Assembly: GCF_002278135.3 (NCBI RefSeq)
Contig: NZ_CP029425.2
Coordinates: 4,006,001-4,070,000 of the forward strand
Source of the DNA: Bradyrhizobium ottawaense
Lineage (GTDB): Bacteria > Pseudomonadota > Alphaproteobacteria > Rhizobiales > Xanthobacteraceae
DNA length: 64,000 nucleotides
Reading direction: 5' to 3'
Within the stretch, counting starts at the first letter, position 1; each line of letters starts with the position of its first letter. The position numbers and the translations under genes are program-made. Positions 1-11,285 of this stretch are shown here, piece after piece. A model generated the notes under the pieces. It did not search any database and was not told the origin of the DNA. It saw only the letters and a program-made list of their open reading frames with translations.

Positions 1-1
1 C

Positions 2-571
2 ACCGGCTCGATCATGGTGACAGACCACCAGACGCGGGTAATCGATCCCGAATTTGCGTTCTATGGTCCGATGGGGTTCGACGTCGGCGCCGTGATCGCC
101 AACCTCGTGATGGCTTATTTTGCCTCCGCCGGCCACGAGCGCTCACCGGGCGAGCGGGCTGCGTTCGAGGCCTGGGTGCTGGAGACGGTCGAACAGGTCT
201 GGAACGAGTTTGCACGAAAGTTCCTCGACCTCTGGCGGGCGAATGGCACCGGTGATGCCTATCCGGTCTCACTCTTTGCCGGCGCGCAGGGCGCTGCGCG
301 CCTGGAGGCCGAACGGCAGGTCTACATGCAGCGTCTGTTCGCCGATACCGTCGGCTTCGCGGCCGCAAAGACCATCCGCCGCATCTTCGGCCTTGCCCAC
401 AACATCGATTTCGAGCTGATCGAGGACCCGAAGAAGCGCGCCGTCAGCGAAGCCCGCGCGGTGCGGCTCGCACGGGCGATGATGGTGGAGACGGGGACGT
501 TTCGGACGATCGCCGACGTTACGAGTGCTGCGCGAAAACTGCGGGATTGGCAGCCGGAGCTAGCGGGCTGA
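2..571 (+). CDS. mtnK: S-methyl-5-thioribose kinase, C-terminal part (5' end outside window)
   Basis: The reading frame is open from base 2 and ends at TGA 569-571, so only the last 189 residues are present. The visible start TGSIMVTDHQTRVIDPEFAF matches the MtnK segment that follows the catalytic loop: the DPE triplet is the metal-binding equivalent of the kinase DFG motif, followed by the family-typical FYGPMGFDVG. MtnK phosphorylates 5-methylthioribose with ATP in the cytoplasmic methionine salvage pathway. The ATG at 14 is internal, not a start. The N-terminal lobe and any mtnA neighbour lie upstream of the window. Identity rests on motif recognition and is quite sure. Confidence 0.85.
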   Translation, partial: TGSIMVTDHQTRVIDPEFAFYGPMGFDVGAVIANLVMAYFASAGHERSPGERAAFEAWVLETVEQVWNEFARKFLDLWRANGTGDAYPVSLFAGAQGAARLEAERQVYMQRLFADTVGFAAAKTIRRIFGLAHNIDFELIEDPKKRAVSEARAVRLARAMMVETGTFRTIADVTSAARKLRDWQPELAG

Positions 572-600
572 AGACGTCGCGAAGGATGGACCCGCATACT

Positions 601-713
601 CCGTCATTGCGAGGAGTCGCGACAAAATTGCGTAGCAATTTTGCGCTGATGCGACGAAGCAATCCAGACTGCCACCGAGATTCTGGATTGCTTCGCTTCG
701 CTCGCAATGACGG
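601..713. repeat. palindromic intergenic repeat
   Basis: Outer arms CCGTCATTGCGAG (601-613) and CTCGCAATGACGG (701-713) are perfect inverted copies. Inner arms around 650-669 (gcgacgaagcaatccagact) and 681-700 (ttctggattgcttcgcttcg) also pair. The element would fold into a long imperfect hairpin. It lies between convergent genes, 30 bases after the mtnK stop and 22 bases before the end of the minus-strand gene, so it may also terminate transcription from both sides. From memory, elements of this sequence type are very common in Bradyrhizobium genomes. Confidence 0.8.
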
Positions 714-734
714 GGAGGGAGCGTAGGCTGGCCC

Positions 735-1619
735 TTAATACAGCCGCATCGGCAGCGGGACGCCCTCGGGTCCGACCAGCAGCCCCCAGGTCTCGCTGAC
801 GGCGACCTCGAACGCACGCGTCTGGGCCGCGCTGCCTTTGAGCTTGAGGGTGACCTTGTACTTGCCCGGCGGCAGATCGATCTTCTGGCCATCAGGCAAT
901 TTGTCCGCGGCGGCGTCGGAGTCCATCAGGTTCTCTCCGGCGTGAGCCGCCAGTCTGATGGTTCGCTCATTGACCGTGATGTCGGCCGCTTCATCGGTCT
1001 TGTTTCCGAGCAACAACATCACTTGTCCCGGCGCCGGCCGGATTTTGGCCGTGGCGGCCAACGGCTTGCGCAGCGCAAGGTCGGCGATTGTTGTGTTGTC
1101 CTGACGGACGAGCCGGAGCAGCGCCGGCCCGTCCGACGTCGTGAAGGCGACAACGGCCCTGTCTGGCTCGACGACCGCACCGTCGTTCTCGGTCCAGCCG
1201 CGTTTTTCGAGTGCAGCGCGATAGAAGCCGAGCACGGCCTCGAGACCGAGCGGCGTCTCGACGTGAGCCGACCTCATGAAGGGCGAATTCTTCGCGGTCA
1301 TCAGGGCCCAACGGTCGACCAGCGGCAGGCCCATGTCGTCGGACATTTTGGCCTCGAATGTCCGGCTCGTGGCTTGTGTCAGAAGCCCGATAGTGCCGCA
1401 GAGCAGGCGCTCGCCAAGATAGTCCGGGGCGCAACGGTCCCTTGTTGCCCACCATGTATCGTCGACAAATCCGTTTGACCGCTTGGTGTGGGACCAATTG
1501 ATTTGAATGTTTTTCGTCGCGCCGTCGCGGGCAGGGTCCAGCGTGACGGGGATCGCCATCGCCGCTGTCGCGGCGACCAGACTGCCGGCGAGCAGAATAC
1601 CTAGCGTTCGGCGGGTCAT
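735..1619 (-). CDS. hypothetical secreted protein
   Basis: Predicted 294-residue protein. I chose the ATG at 1619 because it begins a good signal peptide (MTRRTLGILLAGSLVAATAAMA, cleavage after AMA) and is preceded by an AAGGGA ribosome-binding site; an in-frame ATG at 1676 would add 19 residues that spoil the signal. The mature part has a few cysteines (near DRCAPDY and LLCGT) and a C-terminal beta-rich stretch (about residues 200-280) rich in alternating charged and hydrophobic residues. I do not recognise the family. It is convergent with mtnK and divergent from the ABC importer operon. Periplasmic location is inferred. Confidence 0.75.
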   Translation of the reverse strand: MTRRTLGILLAGSLVAATAAMAIPVTLDPARDGATKNIQINWSHTKRSNGFVDDTWWATRDRCAPDYLGERLLCGTIGLLTQATSRTFEAKMSDDMGLPLVDRWALMTAKNSPFMRSAHVETPLGLEAVLGFYRAALEKRGWTENDGAVVEPDRAVVAFTTSDGPALLRLVRQDNTTIADLALRKPLAATAKIRPAPGQVMLLLGNKTDEAADITVNERTIRLAAHAGENLMDSDAAADKLPDGQKIDLPPGKYKVTLKLKGSAAQTRAFEVAVSETWGLLVGPEGVPLPMRLY

Positions 1620-1887
1620 TTTTTGCGCGATCCCTTGGGCCCAGATAACGATCCTGAGCTTGGTCGCGTCGATCACGGAAAATGTTCACTATCCCTGGTC
1701 GCCGGATGACGCACCGCGTCAATCGGCGGCTTGCATCGCCGGACGGATACAACCTGACTTCCGGGTCCTCCATCGAAGGGCCGCCTTCCGGAACTGACAT
1801 TGGTCTCCATCAAAAACGAAGCTTGCGCTCGACGGGCAACGAATGATCAAATCCCTGATCGGAATACCTGCGCTGGTGGGGACACAC

Positions 1888-3477
1888 ATGATGTTCAGGA
1901 TGATGGCGATCGTCGCGGGCTTGGGACTGGCGCTCGCTGGATCTGCGGAAGCCCAGACGCCGCGCAAGGGCGGAACCATCCGCATGACAGCGCCCTATGG
2001 CTCGAGTTTCACCAGCCTGGACATTCACACCACGCAGCGCGCCCAGGACGAGATCTACGCCAAGGCGCTGCATCGTTCGCTCTACATCTGGAATTCCGCG
2101 GAAGGAAAGCCGGTCCTGGAGCTTGCCAAGGAGGATGTGGTCTCGGGCGGAGGCCTCGTTCACACCTTCAAGCTGCGCGATGACGCCTATTTCCACAATG
2201 GCCGCAAGATGACGGCCGACGATATCATCTGGTCCTACACCCGCATCATGGACGGCACCAAGGCCTATCCCGGCGCGCGGTTTGTCCGCGTGATCGAGGG
2301 CGCGGCCGCGGTCGAAAAGGGCCAGGCCAAGGAGATCTCCGGGCTGAAGAAGATCGATGACCTCACCGTTGAGATGAAGCTGACCGAGAAGGTCGATCCC
2401 GGCTTCTACTTCTTCACCGCGCTGACCTCGATCTATCCCGCCGACGAGGGTGCCAAGGAGAGTTTTATCCAGAAGCCGATCGGTCTCGGGCCCTTCAAAT
2501 TCGTCGAGCACGTACCGGGATCGCGCATTGTCCTGGAGCGGTGGGACCGGTTCTACAAGCCCGGCAAGCCCTACGCCGACAGGATCGTCGTGTCGATCAT
2601 GGGCGAGGCCGCGGCGCGCGATGTCGCTTTCCGCAACAAGGAGGTCGACACCTCGGTGCTCGGGCCCGCGCAATATGTGGCCTACCAGTCCGACGCCAAT
2701 CTCAAGGGCACCATCGTCGAGGTCGCCGAGGTCTTCACCCGCTACATGGGCATGAATCCGTCATTCAAGCCGTTCGCCGACAAGCGCGTGAGACAGGCGA
2801 TCAACTACGCGATCGATACCGACCTGATCATCAACAAGCTGGTCAAGGGCAAGGCCTATCGCGCCACCAGCTGGCTGCCGCTGACCTCGCCCGCTTACGA
2901 CAAGGCGATGAAGCCGTACGCTTACGATCCCGCCAAGGCGAAGCAGCTGCTTAACGAGGCCGGCTATCCCAACGGCTTCGAGTTCGAATGGACCACCAGC
3001 CAGAACGAAAGCTGGGGCTTGCCGATCGTCGCGGCCGTGATCCCCATGCTGGACAAGGTCGGCATCAAGGCGAAGGTCAAGCAGGTTGAGACCGCGGTGC
3101 TGGCGGAGGTGGTTCGCACCGGCGACTACCAGGCCTTCATCTATTCCCAGGCGAGCGGGCCCGATCCCCAGGCGGCCCTCAAATGCTTCCACTCGTCGAC
3201 GCCGCAGCCAGCCTGCAACTACATGATCTTCAAGAACGCCGATTTCGACAAGATCGTCGACGAGGCCGGGCAGGCCGACGACCCGGCAAAGCGCGCCCAG
3301 CTGCTGCAAAAGGCCAATGCGCTGCTCTACGAGGAGGCACCGGTCTGGTTCTTCAACTACAACAAGGCGGTCATGGCGGTGCAGCCATGGCTCAAGGGGA
3401 TTCAGCTGAACGCGACGGAGCTGACCCATCAGAACGTCGAAGACCTCTGGGTCGACGAGACCTCGCCCGCGAAGTGA
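1888..3477 (+). CDS. peptide/nickel-type ABC transporter substrate-binding protein (SBP family 5)
   Basis: 529-residue periplasmic binding protein of the DppA/OppA/NikA class. The start at 1888 gives a clean signal peptide (MMFRMMAIVAGLGLALAGSAEA, cleavage before QTPRKGG) and follows GGTGGGGA; ATG 1843 would add 15 residues. The family pattern is visible: an RKGGTIRM beginning, a duplicated alpha/beta body, DPAKAKQLLNEAGYPNGFE (typical of SBP_bac_5) and a terminal region that closes the cleft. It delivers ligand to the two permeases and two ATPases encoded immediately downstream. The ligand (di- or oligopeptide, opine or other) cannot be read from sequence. Confidence 0.9.
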   Translation: MMFRMMAIVAGLGLALAGSAEAQTPRKGGTIRMTAPYGSSFTSLDIHTTQRAQDEIYAKALHRSLYIWNSAEGKPVLELAKEDVVSGGGLVHTFKLRDDAYFHNGRKMTADDIIWSYTRIMDGTKAYPGARFVRVIEGAAAVEKGQAKEISGLKKIDDLTVEMKLTEKVDPGFYFFTALTSIYPADEGAKESFIQKPIGLGPFKFVEHVPGSRIVLERWDRFYKPGKPYADRIVVSIMGEAAARDVAFRNKEVDTSVLGPAQYVAYQSDANLKGTIVEVAEVFTRYMGMNPSFKPFADKRVRQAINYAIDTDLIINKLVKGKAYRATSWLPLTSPAYDKAMKPYAYDPAKAKQLLNEAGYPNGFEFEWTTSQNESWGLPIVAAVIPMLDKVGIKAKVKQVETAVLAEVVRTGDYQAFIYSQASGPDPQAALKCFHSSTPQPACNYMIFKNADFDKIVDEAGQADDPAKRAQLLQKANALLYEEAPVWFFNYNKAVMAVQPWLKGIQLNATELTHQNVEDLWVDETSPAK

Positions 3478-3537
3478 CATGCGCTCTCGCGCTCCCTCCG
3501 TCGCCACAGACGATGGAGGGAGAGAGGAAAAGTGCCG

Positions 3538-4461
3538 ATGCTCTCCTTCCTGTTCCGTCGCCTGCTGCAAACCGTTCCGACCGTGCTTGCCGTCGTGCTG
3601 CTGGTCTTCGTGTTGTTCAGCGTGGTTCCCGGCAGCATCGTCTCCTCCATGAGCGACGACAGCGATCCGCAGGTCGAGCTGCGCATGAAGAAGCAGCTCG
3701 GCCTCGACGATCCCGTTTACGTGCGTTTCGGCGTCTACATTGCCAAGCTCGCGACCGGTGATTTCGGCACCTCGTTCCGGACCCGCGAGCCTGTCACGAC
3801 CATGATCGCCAAGCGGGCTTGGCCGACGCTGCAACTGATCTTCGCGGCCATGGCGTTTTCCGTCGTGATCGGCGTGCCGCTTGGCTTCATCGCGGCACTG
3901 CGACCGGGCGGAATCGTCGATACGCTTGCCATGGTCGTCGCGGTGTCGGGCCTTTCCATCGCCAAATTCTGGCTCGGACTTGTTCTGATGTACCTGTTCG
4001 CGTTGAAGCTCGGCTGGCTGCCGAGTTTCGGCTATGGCGACGGCGGACTGAAATATCTGCTGCTGCCGGCCGTGACCCTCGGCGTCTCGCCGATGGCGCT
4101 GTTTGCCCGGACGACGCGCGCCGCGGTCCTCGAGATCATGACCGCCGATTTCGTCCGCACCGCGCGCTCCAAGGGCATGAGCGAGACGCGGGTGGTGAAG
4201 TGGCATGTCATGCGCAACGCGCTCGTCATCATTCTCACCACCGTCGGCCTGCAATTCGGTGGCCTGATGGGGCAGGCGGTCGTGGTCGAGAAACTGTTCT
4301 CATGGCCAGGCATCGGCTCATTGCTGGTCGACAGTGTCTTGCAGCGCGACATTCCGGCGGTCCAGGGCTCCATTCTCGTGGTGGTGCTGGCCTTTCTCGC
4401 GATCAATCTGCTGATCGATTTGCTCTACGGCGTGATCGATCCCAGGATCAGATACGCATGA
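3538..4461 (+). CDS. ABC transporter permease, DppB/GsiC type
   Basis: 307-residue inner-membrane permease with about six membrane segments: N-terminal LLQTVPTVLAVVLLVFVLF, then four in the BPD transport domain and one at the C-terminus. The short hydrophilic loop with LGLDDPVYVRF and the EAA-like loop (ADFVRTARSKGMSETRVVKWHVMRNAL) that docks the ATPases are typical of DppB. An in-frame GTG at 3532 is an alternative start; both follow the GGAGGGAGAGAGG ribosome-binding region. The stop overlaps the next start (ATGA), so translation is probably coupled. Confidence 0.92.
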   Translation: MLSFLFRRLLQTVPTVLAVVLLVFVLFSVVPGSIVSSMSDDSDPQVELRMKKQLGLDDPVYVRFGVYIAKLATGDFGTSFRTREPVTTMIAKRAWPTLQLIFAAMAFSVVIGVPLGFIAALRPGGIVDTLAMVVAVSGLSIAKFWLGLVLMYLFALKLGWLPSFGYGDGGLKYLLLPAVTLGVSPMALFARTTRAAVLEIMTADFVRTARSKGMSETRVVKWHVMRNALVIILTTVGLQFGGLMGQAVVVEKLFSWPGIGSLLVDSVLQRDIPAVQGSILVVVLAFLAINLLIDLLYGVIDPRIRYA

Positions 4462-5275
4462 AGCTCCGCGCCAATCTCGTCATCGGTGGGGTGTTGTTCG
4501 CGCTGGCGATCCTGGTCGGTTTGCTCGCGCCCTGGCTGGCGCACACCGATCCCGTCATGGACGCGAATTTGATGAACGCGGAGGAGCCCCCGAGCTGGAC
4601 CTGGTGGTTCGGGACCGACGACCAGGGCCGTGACATCTATTCCCGCGTCGTGTACGGCGCGCGGGTCTCGCTGACGGTCGGTATCATCTCTCAGCTCATC
4701 AACAGCGTCATCGGCGTGGCCCTGGGGCTGAGCGCCGGCTATTTCGGCGGCTGGTGGGACGATATCGTCAACGCCCTGACCAACCTCATGCTCGCGATCC
4801 CCTCGCTGATCTTCGCGCTGGCGATCATGGCGGTGCTCGGACCCGGCCTGACCAGCCTGCTGATCGCACTCGGGCTGACCAACTGGTCCTTTACGTGCCG
4901 GATCGCGCGGGCCTCGGCGCTGTCGCTGAGGAGCCAGGGTTACGTGCAGGCTGCGACCGTGCTGGGCTACGGCGATCTGCGCATCATGATCACGCAGCTG
5001 CTGCCGAACATGCTGGGCCCCATCATCGTTATCGGCACGCTGGGTATGGGCAGCGCGGTGTTGTCCGAAGCCGCATTGTCGTTCCTCGGCCTCGGCGTCC
5101 GTCCGCCGTTTCCCAGCTGGGGCAGCATGCTGTCGGAGGCCCGCGAGCAGATCACGACGGCGCCGTGGCTCTCGGTGTTTCCGGGCCTGGCCATCTTCCT
5201 GACGGTGCTTGGCCTCAACCTGCTCGGCGATGGCCTGCGCGACATTCTCGATCCCCAATCGCGGAGCCGGCGGAC

Positions 5276-5279
<4 letters not shown>
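4458..5279 (+). CDS. ABC transporter permease, DppC type
   Basis: 273-residue partner permease. It opens with the usual single N-terminal helix (VIGGVLFALAILVGLLAPWL), a periplasmic loop containing the family signature HWFGTDDQGRD-like WWFGTDDQGRDIYSR, and then five helices with the EAA loop (YVQAATVLGYGDLRIMITQLLPN). The start overlaps the previous stop by four bases and the end overlaps the ATPase gene by four bases. It forms the heterodimeric membrane channel with the preceding DppB-like protein. Confidence 0.92.
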
Positions 5280-7280
<2,001 letters not shown>

Positions 7281-7292
<12 letters not shown>

Positions 7293-7413
7293 GGTGGCCG
7301 CTTCTTCAGCGGCCCTCGAAGGACGACGGCCCGGCTGGCAGCGTGGCCGGTCATCCTTCGAGGCTCCGCATGCGATGCTTTCGCATCGCCTGCTCCGCAC
7401 CTCAGGATGACGG
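7281..7413. repeat. palindromic intergenic repeat between convergent genes
   Basis: Outer arms CCGTCACCCTGAGGTG (7281-7296) and CACCTCAGGATGACGG (7398-7413) are near-perfect inverted copies; internal segments CCCTCGAAGGACGAC and GTCATCCTTCGAGG also pair. The element separates the dppF-like gene from the convergent serine hydrolase and could act as a two-way terminator. Sequence family differs from the element at 601-713. Confidence 0.75.
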
Positions 7414-7429
7414 GTCCTCGCACGACGTT

Positions 7430-8557
7430 TCACTTCAGCCCGGCCAACACGACATCACGCACCACCCGGACAGGCGGCATCCATTGCTGCTCGTCGGCGT
7501 AGTTTCCGCAGGTGATGGCGACCACGATGCCGAGGTCGGGCATCGCGAACAGCCGCTGGCCGCCATAGCCGAAGCCGCCGATCCAGTGCGTGATCGGGCG
7601 GTGCGGCGGCTGGCCGTATTGCAGGTCGCCGCTGTACCAGAAATAGCCGTATCGGCGCTGCTCGTCACATGGGACGTACGGCTGGAACGATTTCGCGAGC
7701 CAGTCCGACGAAACGACCTGACGCCCATCCCATTGCCCGCGGTTGAGGATCAATTGCCCGACGCGCGCGAGATCGCGCGGCGTCATACGCAGTCCTGATG
7801 CGGGCGCGGGCTGCCCGTTAAAGCCCTTGGTCCATTCGGTTGGTCCGATCCCGAGGGGATCGAACAGGTTTGCGCGCGCGAAATCCGGCAGCGAGTGACC
7901 GACGCCTTTCACCAGCAGTTGTCCGATCAGCTCGGTGCCGGCCGCGCCGTAGATCCAGCGGGTGCCGGGATCGGAAATGAAAGGCCGGCTGAAGATGTAG
8001 CGCAGGCGATCGGGCGCCTGCTCCATCTGAATTTCGCTGTTGGTCGGGTCCTGGTAGGGAATGTCCTCGTTCCAATCGAACCCCAGCGTCATGGTGAGCG
8101 CGTGCGCGATGGTCAGACGCTGGAGGCGGGGATCGGTCGCGGCGGCGGCGCATTCGGGGAATTGCGCGATCAGATTCTGGTCGGGCGCGGGCACCTTGCG
8201 GAGGTCGAGCGCGATGCCATAGAGCAGGCCGAGAATGCTTTTCGTGACCGAGCGCAGGTCGTGCAGCGTGTCGGGGCCGAAGGCGACGCTGCCGCGCGGA
8301 GCACCCCAGACTTCGTCCTCGCCGGCGAAATAGCGTTCGAGCACGAGCTTGCCCATGCGCGTGACGACGACACCATGCAGGCCCCAGGCGCGTTTGTCCG
8401 CAATCGCCTTGTCGAGCCGCTCATCGAGGTCGGGCGCGAAGCCGGCGTCGGCTGGGTTGATCGATCGCCATTCGAACTGAGCGGAGGCAAGCGGGCCTGT
8501 CGTCAAGAGAAGCGCTCCTGCACCCGCAAGGGCAGCGCGACGATCGATGACAGCCAT
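7430..8557 (-). CDS. secreted serine hydrolase, class C beta-lactamase fold
   Basis: 375 residues. The start at 8557 gives an N-terminal DRRAALAGAGALLL segment resembling a Tat signal, ending near ASAQ. The catalytic SxxK motif is at Ser103-Lys106 (RSVTKS). The second tyrosine motif appears as WIYGAAG, where many relatives have YSN. The third motif region is HWIGGFGYGGQRLF. This fits the broad esterase/DD-peptidase-like beta-lactamase family; no substrate can be assigned, and antibiotic hydrolysis is not implied. It follows the sugar permease on the same strand after 182 bases. Confidence 0.88.
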   Translation of the reverse strand: MAVIDRRAALAGAGALLLTTGPLASAQFEWRSINPADAGFAPDLDERLDKAIADKRAWGLHGVVVTRMGKLVLERYFAGEDEVWGAPRGSVAFGPDTLHDLRSVTKSILGLLYGIALDLRKVPAPDQNLIAQFPECAAAATDPRLQRLTIAHALTMTLGFDWNEDIPYQDPTNSEIQMEQAPDRLRYIFSRPFISDPGTRWIYGAAGTELIGQLLVKGVGHSLPDFARANLFDPLGIGPTEWTKGFNGQPAPASGLRMTPRDLARVGQLILNRGQWDGRQVVSSDWLAKSFQPYVPCDEQRRYGYFWYSGDLQYGQPPHRPITHWIGGFGYGGQRLFAMPDLGIVVAITCGNYADEQQWMPPVRVVRDVVLAGLK

Positions 8558-8694
8558 TCGGGCGCTCGCTCCACGGGGCACGCGATCGGTGCCATGATGA
8601 AGTTGTGCTCCTGCATTGCCCGACGTGTCAAACGTCAGCGCGGTGGCATTCACGCAATTGTAGTTTGATAAGCAGCTGAACTTCCTTACAGTTT

Positions 8695-8720
8695 CTACTG
8701 TGCATGGGGTTGTTTTCGCG
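8695..8720 (-). repeat. 26-bp dispersed repeat, copy 1 (3' of permease gene)
   Basis: On the minus strand this reads CGCGAAAACAACCCC then ATGCACAGTAG and lies 19 bases past the TAG (8740-8742) of the sugar permease gene. It is an exact reverse complement of 24171-24196, where the same sequence lies 5 bases past the lolD stop. Both copies therefore have the same orientation relative to the gene that precedes them. Confidence 0.85.
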
Positions 8721-8739
8721 TTTTTTGTTTTGGGCTCGT

Positions 8740-9765
8740 CTAGTCCGCCGCCTTTTCCCTCAGCCGCTGCGCATAGACGTTGATGACAAGCGCTGCCAAG
8801 AGGATCAGGCCGCGGATCAGGATCTTCAGGAAGCTGTCGATGTTGACGTGGTCGAGGCCGTTGTTGAGAACACCGAGAACGAAAAGCCCGACGATGGTGT
8901 TGCCGATGCCGCCGCGGCCGCCGAATAGGCTGGTGCCGCCGACCACGACGGCGGCGATGGAGTCGAGCAGATAGGTGTCGAACTCGTTCTGCTGCGCGCT
9001 GCCGAAATGGGCTACGCCCAGCATGCCGCCCATGCCGGAGCACACCGCCGAGATCACCATGACGGCGCCGAGGATGAGCTTGACGTTGAGGCCGGAATAT
9101 TCGGCCGCTTCGCGGTTGCCGCCGACCATGTAGACGTAACGGCCGAAGCGCGTGTAGGTCAGCACCAGATGGCCGCCGAGCAGCATCAGCGCGGCGATGA
9201 TGACGAGCCAGGGGATGCCGCCGATCGAGCCCGAGCCGAGCGTGGTGATCAGGCTGGGCACCTTGTAGGCGATCTGGCCGCGCACCAGCAGCGCGGAGAT
9301 GCCGGCGGCGATCTGCATCATCGCCAGCGTCATGATGAAGGAGGGGATGCCGATCACGGTCAGCCCCAGCGCGTTGACGAGGCCGAGCAGGGCGCAGAGC
9401 AGGATCGACAGGATGATCGCGACCGCGCCGGGCAGGGGAATGTTGGCGATGTTGACGTAGGATTCCTGCAGCGTGAAATAGGCGACCGCGATGCCGGTGA
9501 CGTTGGCGATGCTGGCGATCGAGAGGTCGATCTCGGCGCAGAGGATCACGAAGGTGAGGCCGACCGCGATGATGCCCGTGACCGACACTTGCGTGAGGAT
9601 ATTGCCGAGATTGTCGAGCGTCGCGAAGGAGGGGCTTGCGAAGGCGAAGAAGCCGGACAGGAAGATCAGGGTCAGGAACGGGGCGATGTTGCGCATCTGC
9701 GAGCGCAGGAAGGGCGCAACGCCTCGCGCCCGCTGCCCCGCCGCCAAAGCCGTTTCGCTGCTCAT
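8740..9765 (-). CDS. sugar ABC transporter permease, RbsC type
   Basis: 341-residue inner-membrane protein with eight to ten hydrophobic helices. The family signature is clear: GLTFVILCAEIDLSI (the GGIDLSVG-like segment), NREAAEYSGLNV (ATPase-contact loop) and FGGRGGIGNTIVG near the end. I chose ATG 9765, which follows GGAGAAG by seven bases; a GTG at 9780 that overlaps the ATPase stop would add five residues. It makes the homodimeric channel for the importer encoded with the next two genes. The specific sugar is unknown. Confidence 0.92.
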   Translation of the reverse strand: MSSETALAAGQRARGVAPFLRSQMRNIAPFLTLIFLSGFFAFASPSFATLDNLGNILTQVSVTGIIAVGLTFVILCAEIDLSIASIANVTGIAVAYFTLQESYVNIANIPLPGAVAIILSILLCALLGLVNALGLTVIGIPSFIMTLAMMQIAAGISALLVRGQIAYKVPSLITTLGSGSIGGIPWLVIIAALMLLGGHLVLTYTRFGRYVYMVGGNREAAEYSGLNVKLILGAVMVISAVCSGMGGMLGVAHFGSAQQNEFDTYLLDSIAAVVVGGTSLFGGRGGIGNTIVGLFVLGVLNNGLDHVNIDSFLKILIRGLILLAALVINVYAQRLREKAAD

Positions 9766-9776
9766 GTGCTTCTCCG

Positions 9777-11279
9777 TCACGCCGCTTCCAGCAGGCGGTC
9801 CTTGCTGACCGGCTCGTTCTTGAATTCCCGCACCAGTGCGCCGCGCTTGAGCACGAGAATGCGGTCGGCCAGCGACAGCACCGTTTCAGGCTCAGTCGAC
9901 AGCACGATGATCGCAAGCCCCTTGGCGCGGAGGTCGCGGACGATGTTGATGACGTCGTTCTTGGCGCCGACATCCATGCCGCGGGTCGGCTCGCACAGCA
10001 CCAGCAGCTTGGGCGGGTAGGTCAGCCATTTTGCCAGCGCCACCTTCTGCTGGTTGCCCCCGGAGAGCATGCCGAGGTCGAGGCCGACCACCGGCGGCCG
10101 GATCTGCAACTGCTCGACCTGGCGCTGCGCGATGTCGCGCTCCTGCGCCGGCTTGAGCAGCAGCGCCGAGATGCGGTCGAGAATGCTGATCGAGATGTTC
10201 TTGTAGACCGGCTCCTGGTGAAACAGCATGTCGCGGCGGCTCTCGGGCACCAGCGCCACGCCGGCGCGCAGCGCCGCCGCCGTGCTGGCAAAGGTTTTTG
10301 GCTTACCCTCGACGAGAAGCCCGCCGCTATCAGGCTTCAGCTTGCCGAACAGGATTCTCGATAGCTCCTGCTGGCCGCAACCCATGAAGCCGTAGATGCC
10401 GAGCACCTCGCCGGCGCGCGCCTCGAAGGAGATGTCCTTCAGGCTACGGGCCAGTGACAGCTGGTCGACTTTCAGAACGACCGAGCTGTCGCTCGGCTGC
10501 GGCAGCATAAGGTCGTCGGTGTAGCTGTGCTCGAGCGCCTCGCCGCCGCGCCCGATCATGGCCTCGATCAGCGCGCCCTTGCTGGTTGCGGCGCTTGCCG
10601 TCTCGGCGACCTTCCGCCCGTTGCGGAACACGGTCACCGTGTCGGACACGCGCAGGATGTCCTCGATGAAATGCGAGATGAAGACGATGCTGGTGCCTTC
10701 TTCACGTAGCCGCCGCAGCGTCGCGAACAGCCGCTCGACCTCGGGCGGAGAGAGGGCGGAGGTCGGCTCGTCCAGGATGACGATGCGGGCGCCGGAGAAC
10801 AGCACGCGCGCAATCTCGATCAGCTGCTGCAGCCCGATGGGCAAGTCACCCAGCCGGCTCATCGGATCGACGTCGATGCCGAAGCGGGCGAGCTGCTCGC
10901 CGGCCTCGCGCGCCATGCGCCGCCACTGCACGAGGCCAAGGGCGTTGGTTGGCTGGTTGCCCAGGAAGACGTTCTCGGCGACCGTGAGATCAGGCGCGAC
11001 ACTGAGCTCCTGATGCACCATGGCAATGCCGGCCGCATGCGCATCGCGCGCCGAGCGGAAATGCGTCTCCTTCCCGTCGATCAGGAAGCGGCCGGAGAAT
11101 TCGGTGTGCACGCCGGCGATGATCTTCATCAGCGTGCTTTTTCCAGCCCCGTTCTCGCCGACGAGGCCGTGGATCTCGCCGGGATGGAGCGCGAAGTCGA
11201 CACCACGAAGCGCTTCGACGCCGCCGAAGCTCTTCGTGATGCCCTGCAGTTCAAGGATGGGCGAACGCACCTCGGGCAT
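9777..11279 (-). CDS. sugar ABC transporter ATP-binding protein, RbsA/MglA type (double ATPase)
   Basis: 500 residues with two fused ATPase domains. The first has Walker A GENGAGKST, Walker B IVILDEPTSAL and switch FISHF. The second is degenerate, as usual in this family, with a Walker A-like GFMGCGQQE but a good signature LSGGNQQKV and LCEPTRGMDVG. It lies six bases after the binding-protein gene and its stop abuts the permease gene. Energises import of a monosaccharide or polyol. Confidence 0.93.
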   Translation of the reverse strand: MPEVRSPILELQGITKSFGGVEALRGVDFALHPGEIHGLVGENGAGKSTLMKIIAGVHTEFSGRFLIDGKETHFRSARDAHAAGIAMVHQELSVAPDLTVAENVFLGNQPTNALGLVQWRRMAREAGEQLARFGIDVDPMSRLGDLPIGLQQLIEIARVLFSGARIVILDEPTSALSPPEVERLFATLRRLREEGTSIVFISHFIEDILRVSDTVTVFRNGRKVAETASAATSKGALIEAMIGRGGEALEHSYTDDLMLPQPSDSSVVLKVDQLSLARSLKDISFEARAGEVLGIYGFMGCGQQELSRILFGKLKPDSGGLLVEGKPKTFASTAAALRAGVALVPESRRDMLFHQEPVYKNISISILDRISALLLKPAQERDIAQRQVEQLQIRPPVVGLDLGMLSGGNQQKVALAKWLTYPPKLLVLCEPTRGMDVGAKNDVINIVRDLRAKGLAIIVLSTEPETVLSLADRILVLKRGALVREFKNEPVSKDRLLEAA

Positions 11280-11285
11280 GGAAGC

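Noticed and set aside
7430..8557. Antibiotic-resistance beta-lactamase
   Set aside because: Only the general SxxK fold is present, and the second motif is YGA rather than YSN; the wider esterase/peptidase family is the safe call.
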